Source of the DNA: Yersinia enterocolitica subsp. enterocolitica
Lineage (GTDB): Bacteria > Pseudomonadota > Gammaproteobacteria > Enterobacterales > Enterobacteriaceae
NCBI RefSeq assembly: GCF_901472495.1
Contig: NZ_LR590469.1
Coordinates: forward strand, 1,550,001 to 1,614,000
DNA length: 64,000 nt
Direction of reading: 5' to 3'
Below the pieces are notes generated by a model. It had not been told where the DNA came from. It was given only the letters and a program-made list of their open reading frames with translations, and made no database searches. Below are positions 1 through 10,068 of the stretch, piece after piece (position 1 is the stretch's first letter; every line of letters starts with the position of its first letter). Both the position numbers and the translations under genes were made by a program.

Positions 1-144
1 ATCAATGAGATGCCACGCATAAAAAACCAATATTATCCGCAAGATCCCCGCAATTTACCGATATCAACCTAAAATAAAAACTGAACATCTACGCCATTAT
101 TTGGCAATTTTGTGCCGTAGCTGGCCCCAAGGAGCAACCTGATT

Positions 145-1551
145 ATGATCCATCAGCCATTTGTCCCACCCGACGAGATTCGCGCCAAATTCTCCAGTGC
201 AATGTCGGATATGTATCAGGTTGAAGTTCCGTTATACGGGGCTTTATTACAATTAGTCGCCGAAACGAATCACCAAACTATGGAGCAACAGCCAGAGCTG
301 AGTCGCCATTTACGTCAAACCGGTGAAATTGAACGATTAAATCTGGAACGCCATGGCGCAATCCGGGTGGGAACCGCCGCCGAACTGGCTACCTTGCGCC
401 GTTTGTTTGCCGTTATGGGTATGTTTCCAGTTGGCTATTATGACCTGGCCCCTGCTGGGGTCCCCGTTCACTCTACGGCATTTCGTGCTGTGCATGAGGC
501 TTCACTACAAGCCATCCCATTCAGAATTTTTACTTCTTTACTGCGTTTGGAGTTGATTGAACAACCGCAATTACGGCAACGGGCTGCGGATATTCTTGCT
601 AAAAGAAATATTTTCACGCCACGTGCTATTGAATTGATTGTTAAGCATGAAACCGCCGGGGGGCTGACCAGTCAGGAGGCAGATGATTTTATTATTCAGT
701 CACTGGACACATTCCGCTGGCATAATCAGGCAACTGTCAGTGCGGAGGTTTATCAGCAACTACATGATCAGCATCGATTAATTGCAGATGTCGTGGCTTT
801 TAAGGGGCCGCATATTAACCACTTAACCCCAAGGACACTGAATATAGACGCAGTACAAGTTGCCATGCCACAGCACAACATTACCCCTAAAGCAGTAATC
901 GAAGGGCCACCTCCACGCCATTGCCCAATACTGCTGCGACAAACCAGTTTCAAAGCCATGGAGGAAAAAGTCGCTTTTATCTCGCCCGATGGCAAAATTA
1001 TTCAGGGGCATCATACTGCCCGTTTTGGTGAAATAGAGCAGCGCGGTGCGGCACTGACGGCGAAAGGCCGCCATCTCTATGACCGTTTGCTACAAGCAGC
1101 ACAAGATAAACTGCAAGTTCCGGCGAATGAGAAAAATGCGGCGCAATATATGGCTATTCTTAGCGAGCAGTTTAGCCAATTTCCGGATGATTACCCGACA
1201 ATACGCGCTGAGAAACTTGCTTTTTTCCGCTATTTCCCGACCGAGAAAAGCCTTAAAGCCCCAGTAGACCTAATGCAAGGTTTAACCTTAGATGAGTTAA
1301 TTGATGCTGAATTCATCCAATTCGAGCCTTTGGTTTATGAAGATTTTCTGCCAGTCAGTGCCGCCGGTATTTTCCAGTCAAATTTAGGCGATAAAGGGCA
1401 AAGTCATTTTACGGGGCACTCTAGTAAGCAGAGTTTCCAACACCACTTGGGGGCTGAAGTTATCGATGAACTGCAATTATATGAAGAAACTCAGCAACGT
1501 TCGCTCACTGCATGCGCAGCGGCCCTGAAGCTCGCATCCCTGAGTCTCTAA
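145..1551 (+). CDS. ydcJ: 2-oxoadipate dioxygenase/decarboxylase family (YdcJ/HglS, DUF1338)
   Basis: The 468-residue product resembles E. coli YdcJ and the HglS family (DUF1338, VOC-like fold), Fe(II) enzymes that convert 2-oxoadipate to 2-hydroxyglutarate in lysine catabolism. His70 and Arg74 (in RHGAIR) and His226 (in GPHINH) fall where the family's metal and substrate residues are expected, with Glu296 (FGEIEQ) as likely third ligand. The ATG at 145 follows an AAGGAG at about 129-134. The gene stands alone and converges on lpxK with 6 bases between stops. In E. coli ydcJ lies elsewhere, so this position beside the lipid A genes is lineage-specific. Family assignment is firm; the substrate in this organism is inferred. 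Confidence 0.85.
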   Translation: MIHQPFVPPDEIRAKFSSAMSDMYQVEVPLYGALLQLVAETNHQTMEQQPELSRHLRQTGEIERLNLERHGAIRVGTAAELATLRRLFAVMGMFPVGYYDLAPAGVPVHSTAFRAVHEASLQAIPFRIFTSLLRLELIEQPQLRQRAADILAKRNIFTPRAIELIVKHETAGGLTSQEADDFIIQSLDTFRWHNQATVSAEVYQQLHDQHRLIADVVAFKGPHINHLTPRTLNIDAVQVAMPQHNITPKAVIEGPPPRHCPILLRQTSFKAMEEKVAFISPDGKIIQGHHTARFGEIEQRGAALTAKGRHLYDRLLQAAQDKLQVPANEKNAAQYMAILSEQFSQFPDDYPTIRAEKLAFFRYFPTEKSLKAPVDLMQGLTLDELIDAEFIQFEPLVYEDFLPVSAAGIFQSNLGDKGQSHFTGHSSKQSFQHHLGAEVIDELQLYEETQQRSLTACAAALKLASLSL

Positions 1552-1557
1552 CTGAGA

Positions 1558-2544
1558 TTACGTAGAACAGCGGGATAGTGCCTGGATCTTCAGCAGTAAT
1601 TGTTCAGCTTGATCAGGAGGTAACTGCGCATCTACCGGCAAATACCACCAGTTGGGCTGAGCAAAAACCCGGCACTTCACGGCATCTTTTTCAGTCATCA
1701 GCAAATTTTGTGGCCCGGAAGTCAGCGAACTCAGTTGGGCTAATGAATAATCCTGATGGTCGGCGAAGGCATATTCCTTTTTGGGAGCAATGCCAAGCAG
1801 ATTCAATGTGGCGAAAAAACGTGGGGGATGACCGATACCGGCCATGGCAACAACATGCTGTAGTTGCTGTGCCGGACAACGTTCCCCCGTCACCAAATTG
1901 ACAGCTTCCCGTGCAGCCAGTTGCATCGGTATCTCGCCAGTTGCAGCGATACCACCATTGGTTATCACTGCATCGACTGAGCGCAATCGTCCAGCTCGTT
2001 CGCGCATCGGGCCAGCCGGTAGCCACCAGCCATTGCCAAAGCGGCGCACACCGTCAATCACCACCAGCTCAAAGTCTCGCTGTAACGCATAATGCTGTAA
2101 ACCATCATCAGTGATAATGAAATCCAGATCATGAGATTTCAGTAATGCTTTGACTGCATCAGAACGCTTTGGCGAGACAGCAACTGGGGCAGCGGTGCGC
2201 TGATAAATCAGAACTGGCTCATCGCCAGCTTGAGACGTTGTGGTGCTGTTGGAGAGCAGTAATGGATACACATCTGATTTGCCACCGTAACCACGAGACA
2301 CAACCCCAACGCGATAACCCCGCTGTTTAAGCTGTTCTACCAACCAAATAACTACCGGCGTTTTGCCATTGCCGCCCGCAGTTAAGTTACCCACAATGAT
2401 AACCGGCACGGGGGCGCGCCATGCTGAGCGCAGCCCCAGAGTATAACTGATGCGGATAAGCCAGGTGATAGCACCGTATAGCCAGGACAGCGGCAGCAGG
2501 AGCAAATACAGCCAAGACTTTCCCGACCAGATACGCTCAATCAT
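1558..2544 (-). CDS. lpxK: Tetraacyldisaccharide 4'-kinase LpxK
   Basis: LpxK phosphorylates the 4' position of the tetraacyldisaccharide-1-phosphate to give lipid IVA, the sixth step of lipid A synthesis, on the cytoplasmic face of the inner membrane. The 328-residue protein has a hydrophobic N-terminal anchor (about residues 11-30), a P-loop around residues 52-62 (GNLTAGGNGKT) and the conserved DDGLQH motif near residues 144-149 that supplies catalytic residues. The start codon overlaps the msbA stop by 4 bases (ATGA), so the two are translationally coupled. Length and order match the msbA-lpxK operon of enterobacteria. Confidence 0.97.
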   Translation of the reverse strand: MIERIWSGKSWLYLLLLPLSWLYGAITWLIRISYTLGLRSAWRAPVPVIIVGNLTAGGNGKTPVVIWLVEQLKQRGYRVGVVSRGYGGKSDVYPLLLSNSTTTSQAGDEPVLIYQRTAAPVAVSPKRSDAVKALLKSHDLDFIITDDGLQHYALQRDFELVVIDGVRRFGNGWWLPAGPMRERAGRLRSVDAVITNGGIAATGEIPMQLAAREAVNLVTGERCPAQQLQHVVAMAGIGHPPRFFATLNLLGIAPKKEYAFADHQDYSLAQLSSLTSGPQNLLMTEKDAVKCRVFAQPNWWYLPVDAQLPPDQAEQLLLKIQALSRCST

Positions 2545-4289
2545 TGGCCAAACTGCATACGGTTAAGCTGAGCATAAACGCCCTTTTTCGCTAGCAATTC
2601 AGCATGCATGCCACGTTCCACAATGCGCCCGTCCTCAATCACCAGGATCTCATCGGCTTTTTCAATAGTCGATAAGCGGTGGGCGATGACCAGCGAAGTC
2701 CGGGTTTTCTGCAACTCATCCAATGCGGCTTGAATTGCTCGCTCAGATTCAGTATCCAGCGCCGAGGTAGCTTCATCCAAAATCAATATTGGGCAATCAC
2801 GTAACAGCGCTCGTGCAATTGCAATGCGCTGGCGTTGACCACCAGAGAGCATGACACCATTTTCACCAATAACAGTGTCCAGGCCATTTTCCATTTTATT
2901 GATAAAGTCCATGGCATAGGCCATGCGGGCAGCTTCTTCAATTTCAGCACGGCTGTACTGCTCATCACGGGCATAAGCAATGTTATTAGCAACCGTATCA
3001 TTGAACAGATGAACATTTTGCGACACCAATGCTACCTGGTTGCGTAATGCCCCTAATCGGTAATCACGTAAATCATGACCATCCAACAATATACTGCCCT
3101 CGCTGACATCATAGAAACGGGTCATTAAATTGGCGATGGTTGACTTACCCGAGCCGGATCGCCCCACCAATGCAACCGTTTTACCGGCATCAATATGCAT
3201 ATTGATGTCATTCAGTGCTGGAGTATCTTTACCCGGATAGTAGAACGTCACATGGCGGAATTCTATTTCACCTTTAGCACGATCAACTTCCAGTTTACCC
3301 TCATCTTTTTCCTGCTCCATATCCAAAATCGTGAACAATGTCTGACAAGCGGCCATCCCACGTTGGAACTGAGCATTCACATTGGTCAGTGACTTCAGCG
3401 GGCGCATCAGTGCAATCATGGCGGAGAACACCACGGTAATAGTACCGGCGGTCAGGGTTTCCATCACACTTGGGAAGCTTGCGGCATACAATACAAATGC
3501 CAGAGCAAAAGAGGCAATCAACTGAATGATAGGGTCTGAAATGGAAGATGCCGAAACCAGTTTCATCCCTTGCTGGCGCATACGGTTACTCACCGCTTCA
3601 AAGCGCTCGGTTTCAACTTTTTGGCCGCCGAAGATCAAGACTTCTTTATGCCCTTTCAGCATTTGCTCTGCACTGGTGGTGACTTCCCCCATAGTGCTTT
3701 GCATATTTTTGCTGATATTACGAAAACGCTTAGAAACCAGGCGAATAGAAACCGACACGATTGGTGCAATGACGATTAAAATCAGCGACAACTGCCAGCT
3801 GTAATAAAACATCATAATAAACAAGCCGATAATAGAGGCCCCTTCCCGCACCACTGTAACCAGTGCGCCAGAAGAAGATGCAGCTACCTGCTCGGAATCA
3901 TAAGTAATACGCGATAACAACGTACCAGTTGATTGCTGGTCAAAAAAGGAAACCGGCATACCCATCATATGGCTGAATAAGCGGCGACGGATATGCATCA
4001 CCACTTTGCCAGATACCCATGAGATGCAATAGCTGGAAACAAAACCGGTTACGCCACGAACCACCATCAAGCCAATAACAGCCAGAGGCATCCATTTTAA
4101 TATTGAGCTGTTAGCCTTACCAAAACCATCGTCGAGCAAGGGTTTCAGTAATGACAGCATAAAGGTGTCACTGGCAGCATTAAGGATTAATGCTATCGCC
4201 GCAACAACAAGACCGGTCTTATAAGGAGAGATCAAAGGCCAGAGGCGACGAAACGTCTGCCAAGTGGATAGATCTTTATCATTCATCAT
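2541..4289 (-). CDS. msbA: Lipid A export ATP-binding/permease protein MsbA
   Basis: MsbA is the homodimeric ABC flippase that moves core-lipid A across the inner membrane. At 582 residues it equals the E. coli protein in length. The N-terminal half holds six membrane segments. The C-terminal nucleotide-binding domain shows Walker A GRSGSGKST (about 376-384), signature LSGGQRQR and Walker B ILILDEATSALD. It lies 35 bases downstream of ycaI and overlaps lpxK by 4 bases. No key residue appears missing. Confidence 0.98.
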   Translation of the reverse strand: MMNDKDLSTWQTFRRLWPLISPYKTGLVVAAIALILNAASDTFMLSLLKPLLDDGFGKANSSILKWMPLAVIGLMVVRGVTGFVSSYCISWVSGKVVMHIRRRLFSHMMGMPVSFFDQQSTGTLLSRITYDSEQVAASSSGALVTVVREGASIIGLFIMMFYYSWQLSLILIVIAPIVSVSIRLVSKRFRNISKNMQSTMGEVTTSAEQMLKGHKEVLIFGGQKVETERFEAVSNRMRQQGMKLVSASSISDPIIQLIASFALAFVLYAASFPSVMETLTAGTITVVFSAMIALMRPLKSLTNVNAQFQRGMAACQTLFTILDMEQEKDEGKLEVDRAKGEIEFRHVTFYYPGKDTPALNDINMHIDAGKTVALVGRSGSGKSTIANLMTRFYDVSEGSILLDGHDLRDYRLGALRNQVALVSQNVHLFNDTVANNIAYARDEQYSRAEIEEAARMAYAMDFINKMENGLDTVIGENGVMLSGGQRQRIAIARALLRDCPILILDEATSALDTESERAIQAALDELQKTRTSLVIAHRLSTIEKADEILVIEDGRIVERGMHAELLAKKGVYAQLNRMQFGQ

Positions 4290-4324
4290 GCAAATACCAG
4301 CACCAGAAGAAATAGCGGCCCATT

Positions 4325-6610
4325 CTACTCATTATGGCCTCCAACGCCAAATTGCTGGTGATACCAGCGAGGCATTAATTGTTCCCTATAACCATTAATT
4401 TGCCAACCATCGCTGTAAAAATAAACACTTAGCTGCCCGGACACCGAAGTATCACGCCAGATAATGTTATTTTTTTGATAGCGTTGTGTCACTTTTCTCG
4501 CCGGGAGATGCCATTGGTTATAGCGTGCAACAGAAGCAAAAGCCAATTCCGGCTTTACAGCCCGCAGAAAAGGTGGTGTTGAGGATGTATTGCTCCCATG
4601 ATGAGGAACTTGTAGCAATGTTGAGGCTAATTTAGCTCGCGAACTTTTAATCAACGCTTTTTCACCTCGCATCTCAAGGTCACCAGTCAATAATAAACTG
4701 TATTTTCCATCACCAACACGGATAACACACGAATCATCATTCTGAGCATTAATAATCTGCTCACGAGGCCATAAAATTTCGAAATTCAAACCTTGCCATT
4801 GCCATACCAAGCCTTGCTTACAAGGCAAAACATTTGGCGCGTATTTTAAGGGAAAAGGAGCACGAACCGTAGCCATGGGAAAAGCGGCCTGAATTTCAGC
4901 TAACCCTCCGGTATGATCCTGATGATTATGGCTGAGAATAATTTGCTCAATAGTAATACCCCGCCAGCGCAAATAGGGCAAAATCACCTTGGACGCCATG
5001 CTGCCGGTTCCCCAGCGATTACCCGTATCAAAGATAATTGCCTTCCCCTCTCGTTCAATTACCACCGCCAGACCATGTCCGATATCCAGCATATCAACAC
5101 GCCATTGATATTCATCACGACGCTGGGTAAACAATACTAAATTCACACAAAGCACCATGACCCCGATGGAATAGTTACGCCACCATGCAAAACGCCAGAT
5201 AAGCATGGCCAGCCACCCACCGAATCCGATAGCAACTGATGCCGAGCCAGTATAAAACCAACCTATTCTCATCGGACTCAACGGCAAGAGCACCGCAGTT
5301 AACGATAGATCAGCCAACGACCAGAACATCCCTGCGACCGAGGGAAGTAGAGTAAAAACCAGTGCCAGCAAGACACAAGGAACAGTGATTAGGGAGACAA
5401 GAGGTACTGCCCACAGGTTTGCAGGTATCGAAAATAAACTAATGCCATGAAACAAAACTATTTGTAGTGGCATTAACAGCAACATCATGCCTAATTGTAA
5501 GTGAAGCCCGCGAATAACCAGCCCCTGCCAACCCGTTGTAAAACGCGGGGCAAGCGGGACCCAGTAAAACCAACATATCAAACTAAATACCGCCAGACAG
5601 GAAAGCCAGAAACTATCCGAAAGTATCGCGAGAGGATCACTAAGCAAAATTAGCGCTAATGCCCATAACCATATTTGCCATGCACTACAGGAGACACTAA
5701 ACAGCCTAAGCAGTAGCCATAGTGTTAATGCCATCGCCGCTCTCACAGCCGGCGGATTCGCCCCCGCTAACCAAGTGTAAATGACAGCAACAAACCAACT
5801 GGTGATGAGCGGAAACAGAGGCCCAATAAAGCTGACAGGAAGTAAACACTGAACTCCTCGGGCCAACATGCCACCCAATAACGCCGCCATAGCAATGTGT
5901 AAACCTGAAATTGCCATCAAATGGGCCGTACCGGTATCACGCAACAACGTCCAATACTGGGGATCCAGTTGGCTTCTTTCACCAAAAGCCAATGCCAGCA
6001 AGATCTGCCGCTGTCTATAGGGTTCAAGTTGTTGTTCAACAATACGGATAGTTTGCTGGCGAGCATTACAGGACGCATCCAGTAATTCAGCCCGAATGAT
6101 TCGCCCCTGCAATGGGCGGCGGTTTGCTATCGCCCAGCGCTGGCTATCAAAGCCACCTTCATTGAGTAAACTATGCACCCCTCGCATGCGTAACCAAAGT
6201 TTCCATTGCTGCCCGGCGCAGTAATTTAGGCCCTTTTGCCATGTTACAGTGACCTTTATCGCCGGGAATACCCTCTTCCCATTGACCTGTTGGATATCTA
6301 ATAGAACCCTATTACCTTCCACCCATGCCAAGTGTGAGGTATTTATTGTGGCGACGACTTGTTGCTCTCTGTGAGTGAGCCGATCAATCTGCATCAACAG
6401 GTTGTCACCCTGCCAGCATCCCCATACAAAGCTCACCAGAGCCAATGTCAGCCACTGACAATAGACATTGCCGCTAACCCATAGCAGTGCCCCCAATATC
6501 AGCAATATGCTGATAATCCTAACACCTGGCAGCTGAGGTAGCACAATAAGGGGCAAAAGTCCGGCAATAACAGCGAGTGCTGCATGATCAATTGATAAAG
6601 TGATAAACAA
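4325..6610 (-). CDS. ycaI: ComEC/Rec2 family DNA-uptake channel homologue (YcaI)
   Basis: A 761-residue polytopic membrane protein of the ComEC/Rec2 family, the presumed inner-membrane channel for single-stranded DNA during transformation. It has an N-terminal DUF4131-like region, a central competence domain with many hydrophobic helices containing GTAHLMAISGLHIA, and a C-terminal metallo-beta-lactamase-like domain. The HNHQDH metal motif is at about residues 559-564 and VPHHGSNTSS lies further on. Full length relative to E. coli YcaI (754). Enterobacteria lack evident natural competence in the laboratory, so the physiological role here is not known. It sits directly upstream of msbA-lpxK on the same strand. 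Confidence 0.93.
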   Translation of the reverse strand: MFITLSIDHAALAVIAGLLPLIVLPQLPGVRIISILLILGALLWVSGNVYCQWLTLALVSFVWGCWQGDNLLMQIDRLTHREQQVVATINTSHLAWVEGNRVLLDIQQVNGKRVFPAIKVTVTWQKGLNYCAGQQWKLWLRMRGVHSLLNEGGFDSQRWAIANRRPLQGRIIRAELLDASCNARQQTIRIVEQQLEPYRQRQILLALAFGERSQLDPQYWTLLRDTGTAHLMAISGLHIAMAALLGGMLARGVQCLLPVSFIGPLFPLITSWFVAVIYTWLAGANPPAVRAAMALTLWLLLRLFSVSCSAWQIWLWALALILLSDPLAILSDSFWLSCLAVFSLICWFYWVPLAPRFTTGWQGLVIRGLHLQLGMMLLLMPLQIVLFHGISLFSIPANLWAVPLVSLITVPCVLLALVFTLLPSVAGMFWSLADLSLTAVLLPLSPMRIGWFYTGSASVAIGFGGWLAMLIWRFAWWRNYSIGVMVLCVNLVLFTQRRDEYQWRVDMLDIGHGLAVVIEREGKAIIFDTGNRWGTGSMASKVILPYLRWRGITIEQIILSHNHQDHTGGLAEIQAAFPMATVRAPFPLKYAPNVLPCKQGLVWQWQGLNFEILWPREQIINAQNDDSCVIRVGDGKYSLLLTGDLEMRGEKALIKSSRAKLASTLLQVPHHGSNTSSTPPFLRAVKPELAFASVARYNQWHLPARKVTQRYQKNNIIWRDTSVSGQLSVYFYSDGWQINGYREQLMPRWYHQQFGVGGHNE

Positions 6611-6611
6611 C

Positions 6612-6879
6612 CGTCCGTTTTATGACTCTCGAATAGCCTCATTGCCATCCGTTCACCCTATGGGTAACAAGTTGATTTTCGCAATGTAAGGGCTATAGAG
6701 CCAGTGTCAATGACAGGAGTTTCGAGCAGGCTCGCTAACAGTTTTAGCTTGTTACAGCATCAGCACTAGAAATGCGGGATGTATCTAAAATAAGCGAGAA
6801 CATGCCGGAGTGTTATTGAGGAGAGACTTGTTTTATGACGAACAAATTAGGAGGAATAAAGAATGAAATGCCAAAATAA
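6612..6879. other. Intergenic stretch between ycaI and ihfB
   Basis: This part of the 336-base gap upstream of ycaI holds no recognisable gene or repeat. A 14-codon frame starting near 6836 behind a GAGGAG is too short to support. The ihfB terminator borders the stretch on its right. Confidence 0.5.
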
Positions 6880-6905
6880 AAACGGTGCCCTTAGAGGCAC
6901 CGTTT
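6880..6905 (-). terminator. Rho-independent terminator of ihfB
   Basis: A perfect 10-bp stem (AAACGGTGCC / GGCACCGTTT) with a 6-base loop is followed, reading on the minus strand, by a T-rich tail (GTTTTTATTTT). It lies about 40 bases past the ihfB stop codon. Confidence 0.85.
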
Positions 6906-6946
6906 CGTATCAGCTTTACATAATAACGCGATTAGTTGTATACAAC

Positions 6947-7231
6947 TTAACCGTAGATATTCGCGCGATCGCGTAACTCTTTACCTGGCTTAAAGTGTGG
7001 AACGTACTTACCTTCCAACTCAACTTTAGCGCCGGTCTTTGGATTACGACCAACACGCGGAGCACGGTAGTGAAGAGAAAAACTGCCAAATCCGCGGATC
7101 TCAATGCGCTCACCTTCAGCTAGTGTTCCAGCCATATGTTCAAGCATTTCTTTCACTGCATCCTCAACGACTTTAGTTGGTACGTGAGATTGCTGGCCAG
7201 CAAGTCTTTCAATAAGTTCAGACTTGGTCAT
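6947..7231 (-). CDS. ihfB: Integration host factor subunit beta
   Basis: IHF-beta pairs with IHF-alpha to form the DNA-bending nucleoid protein used in recombination, replication and transcription. The 94-residue length is identical to E. coli. The HU/IHF fold is evident: MTKSELIERL at the start, the EIRGFGSFSLHYR region, and the DNA-intercalating arm RVGRNPKTG with its proline. It follows rpsA on the same strand with a 63-base gap, the usual enterobacterial arrangement. Confidence 0.98.
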   Translation of the reverse strand: MTKSELIERLAGQQSHVPTKVVEDAVKEMLEHMAGTLAEGERIEIRGFGSFSLHYRAPRVGRNPKTGAKVELEGKYVPHFKPGKELRDRANIYG

Positions 7232-7294
7232 ATTACCTCCAAGCTTTGCAGCTAAACTACCGTATAGGGGCGGGGAAAACCGCCCCCGTTATTA

Positions 7295-8968
7295 TTACTC
7301 GCCTTTTGCAGCTTTGAACGCTTCTGCCATTGCGCTAGAGAAGTTGCCTTCTTCTGGCTTGTTGTTCACTGTAGCAATAGCATCTTTCTCATCAGCTTCG
7401 TCTTTAGCACGAACAGACAGGCTGATTACGCGGTTTTTGCGGTCAACACCAGTATATTTGGCTTCAACTTCATCACCGACGTTCAGAACCAGCGTTGCAT
7501 CTTCAACGCGGTCGCGAGTTGCTTCAGAAGCACGCAGATAACCTTCTACGCCGCCTGCTAATTCAACTGTAGCACCTTTAGCGTCAACTGCAGTGACTTT
7601 ACCAGTAACAATAGCACCTTTCTTGTTAACAGACAGGTAGTTATTGAACGGATCTTCTGCCAGTTGTTTCACGCCCAAGGAGATACGCTCACGTTCTGCG
7701 TCAACTTGCAGAACCACAGCTGCGATTTCGTCGCCTTTCTTGTATTCACGAACTGCTTCTTCGCCTGCAACGTTCCAGGAGATGTCAGACAGGTGAACCA
7801 GGCCGTCGATGCCGCCGTCCAGGCCGATGAAGATACCGAAGTCAGTGATAGACTTGATTTTACCTTCAACGCGGTCATTTTTGTTGTGGGTTTCTGCAAA
7901 CAGCTGCCATGGGTTAGATTTGCACTGTTTCAGGCCCAGAGAAATACGACGACGTTCTTCATCGATGTCCAGAACCATAACTTCCACTACGTCGCCAACG
8001 TTAACAACTTTAGACGGGTGAATGTTTTTGTTGGTCCAATCCATTTCTGAAACGTGTACCAGACCTTCAACGCCTTCTTCGATTTCTACGAAGCAGCCGT
8101 AATCAGTCAGGTTAGTTACACGGCCAGTCAGCTTGGTGCTTTCTGGGTAACGTTTAGCGATAGCAACCCATGGATCTTCGCCCAGCTGTTTCAAGCCAAG
8201 GGATACACGAGTACGTTCGCGGTCGAATTTCAGAACTTTAACAGTGATTTCGTCGCCCACATTGACGATTTCGCTTGGGTGTTTAACACGTTTCCAAGCC
8301 ATGTCAGTAATGTGCAGCAAGCCATCAACGCCACCCAGATCAACGAATGCACCGTAGTCAGTCAGGTTCTTAACGATACCCTTAACTTCCATGCCTTCTT
8401 GCAGGTTTTCCAGCAATTGATCACGCTCAGCGCTGTTCTCAGATTCGATAACTGCACGACGAGAAACAACCACGTTGTTGCGTTTCTGATCCAGCTTGAT
8501 GACTTTGAACTCAAGCTCTTTGCCTTCCAGATGCAGAGTATCGCGAACTGGACGCACATCAACCAGTGAACCAGGCAGGAACGCACGGATGCCGTTCAGT
8601 TCGACTGTAAAGCCGCCCTTCACTTTGCCGTTGATCACACCAGTAACGGTTGCAGCTTCTTCGTAAGCCTTTTCCAGCATCAGCCATGCTTCGTGACGCT
8701 TAGCTTTTTCACGGGACAGCAGAGTTTCACCGAAGCCGTCTTCAACAGCGTCCAGAGCAACGTCAACTTCGTCACCGACTTGAATTTCCAGTTCGCCTTG
8801 CGCGTTCTTGAACTGTTCTGCTGGAATTGCTGACTCAGATTTCAGACCGGCGTCAACCAGTACGATATCTTTATCGATAGAAACAACAACACCACGGACG
8901 ATAGAGCCCGGACGTGTTTCAATTGTTTTCAGGGATTCTTCAAAGAGTTGAGCAAAAGATTCTGTCAT
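7295..8968 (-). CDS. rpsA: 30S ribosomal protein S1
   Basis: S1 is the large mRNA-binding protein of the 30S subunit, required for initiation on most mRNAs and autoregulatory on its own leader. The 557 residues contain six S1 (OB-fold) repeats. The central ones carry recurring LTDYGAFVDLGGVDGLLHI-type units (for example near residues 200 and 285), while the first two bind the ribosome. Full length and intact. It sits between cmk and ihfB as in E. coli. Confidence 0.99.
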   Translation of the reverse strand: MTESFAQLFEESLKTIETRPGSIVRGVVVSIDKDIVLVDAGLKSESAIPAEQFKNAQGELEIQVGDEVDVALDAVEDGFGETLLSREKAKRHEAWLMLEKAYEEAATVTGVINGKVKGGFTVELNGIRAFLPGSLVDVRPVRDTLHLEGKELEFKVIKLDQKRNNVVVSRRAVIESENSAERDQLLENLQEGMEVKGIVKNLTDYGAFVDLGGVDGLLHITDMAWKRVKHPSEIVNVGDEITVKVLKFDRERTRVSLGLKQLGEDPWVAIAKRYPESTKLTGRVTNLTDYGCFVEIEEGVEGLVHVSEMDWTNKNIHPSKVVNVGDVVEVMVLDIDEERRRISLGLKQCKSNPWQLFAETHNKNDRVEGKIKSITDFGIFIGLDGGIDGLVHLSDISWNVAGEEAVREYKKGDEIAAVVLQVDAERERISLGVKQLAEDPFNNYLSVNKKGAIVTGKVTAVDAKGATVELAGGVEGYLRASEATRDRVEDATLVLNVGDEVEAKYTGVDRKNRVISLSVRAKDEADEKDAIATVNNKPEEGNFSSAMAEAFKAAKGE

Positions 8969-9130
8969 GTTTATAATCTTCAGGATTCTTAAGTTTAACG
9001 TCCATCTAGCATCCCGCCGGATGGGGTTGTTTCACATGCCTCGCCACACATCCTTGCAGCAAGGTTAAAGTGCTCATCAAAAATAATTTTATTTAAAAAA
9101 TAAATCGTTGAGAGCTCAGAACTGACCGCA
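8969..9130 (-). promoter_or_regulatory. rpsA leader region (probable S1 autoregulatory 5' UTR)
   Basis: About 165 bases separate the cmk stop from the rpsA start. Read on the minus strand, the leader contains a CATCC-GGATG hairpin just upstream of a weak, non-canonical ribosome-binding region. In E. coli the rpsA leader folds into hairpins through which S1 represses its own translation. That such regulation operates here is inferred from gene identity and leader position. Confidence 0.4.
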
Positions 9131-9136
9131 TTGTCG

Positions 9137-9829
9137 TTATTTTTTTAACGGCAACGCCAGAATTCGTTGGGCATACGCCAGCGCCTGTTCGATCACCTGC
9201 TCGATGGACATACTGGTTGAATCCAGTACCAACGCATCTGTAGCAGGGACTAAAGGTGCAATAGCCCGATTACGATCGCGAGAGTCTCGCTCCTGTATCT
9301 CGGACAAAAGACGTTCAAAGTTAACATTAAACCCCTTTTCCTGCAACTGTAGCATACGTCTGTGTGCTCGTTCTTGCGAACTTGCATCAAGAAATATTTT
9401 CACCGGCGCGTCTGGAAACACCACGGTTCCCATGTCACGGCCATCGGCAATCAGGCCGGGCGGTTCACGGAAAGCCCGCTGGCGGCGCAATAGTGCTTCA
9501 CGCACTCGAGGAAACGCTGCCGCCTGAGATGCCGTATTCCCCACAGTTTCGGTGCGGATCTCATTACTGACGTCTTCACCTTCTAAAATCACTTTTAACT
9601 GCCCATTCTGTGAGACAAAACGAACATCGAGATGTGCGGCAAGTGGAACTAATGCCTCTTCGGTGCTGATATCAACTTGATGATGCAGCGCAGCTAAAGC
9701 TAAAACACGGTAAATCACACCAGAATCCAGCAAACGCCAGTCCAACGATTCAGCCAATGCTTTGCAAAGCGTACCTTTACCTGCACCACTTGGTCCATCA
9801 ACGGTTATCACCGGGGCTGACGCCGTCAT
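9137..9829 (-). CDS. cmk: Cytidylate kinase
   Basis: Cmk phosphorylates CMP and dCMP to the diphosphates in pyrimidine nucleotide salvage. The 230-residue protein (E. coli 227) begins with a P-loop, GPSGAGKGT at residues 12-20. It also has LADGRDMGTVVFP-like sequence (LIADGRDMG) and the CMP-binding insert typical of bacterial enzymes. It lies upstream of rpsA on the same strand. E. coli has ycaL between aroA and cmk; that gene is absent here. Confidence 0.98.
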   Translation of the reverse strand: MTASAPVITVDGPSGAGKGTLCKALAESLDWRLLDSGVIYRVLALAALHHQVDISTEEALVPLAAHLDVRFVSQNGQLKVILEGEDVSNEIRTETVGNTASQAAAFPRVREALLRRQRAFREPPGLIADGRDMGTVVFPDAPVKIFLDASSQERAHRRMLQLQEKGFNVNFERLLSEIQERDSRDRNRAIAPLVPATDALVLDSTSMSIEQVIEQALAYAQRILALPLKK

Positions 9830-10033
9830 TTCTCTCTCCTTTCGGTAGGCAAAACCTCTTGTCCACCCAGCAGGGCAAACACAGGAGCCATATTATACGC
9901 TGCATCGGAGTGAACTGTTACCCTGCGGTGTTTAGTTGCTGAAAATAAAACCATCGGCGGTAGCAGAAGTGTAGAAGAGATAAGAAAGATAGACAGGAAA
10001 TATTTATTTTCTAGCCGATATAACCGATAAGAA

Positions 10034-10055
10034 ATGGGTGTCGAACGACACCCAT
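10034..10055 (-). terminator. Probable terminator of aroA
   Basis: A perfect 10-bp stem (ATGGGTGTCG / CGACACCCAT) with a 2-base gap lies just past the aroA stop. On the minus strand it is followed by a short, weak T-rich tail (TTTCTTAT). The hairpin is clear; its strength as a terminator is less so. Confidence 0.65.
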
Positions 10056-10068
10056 CTGAAGCTGATGA

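Noticed and set aside
6836..6880. 14-codon leader-like frame behind GAGGAG
   Set aside because: It is on the plus strand with no downstream plus-strand gene and is too short to support.
7664..8569. Open frames antisense to rpsA
   Set aside because: They are shadows created by the strong codon bias of rpsA.
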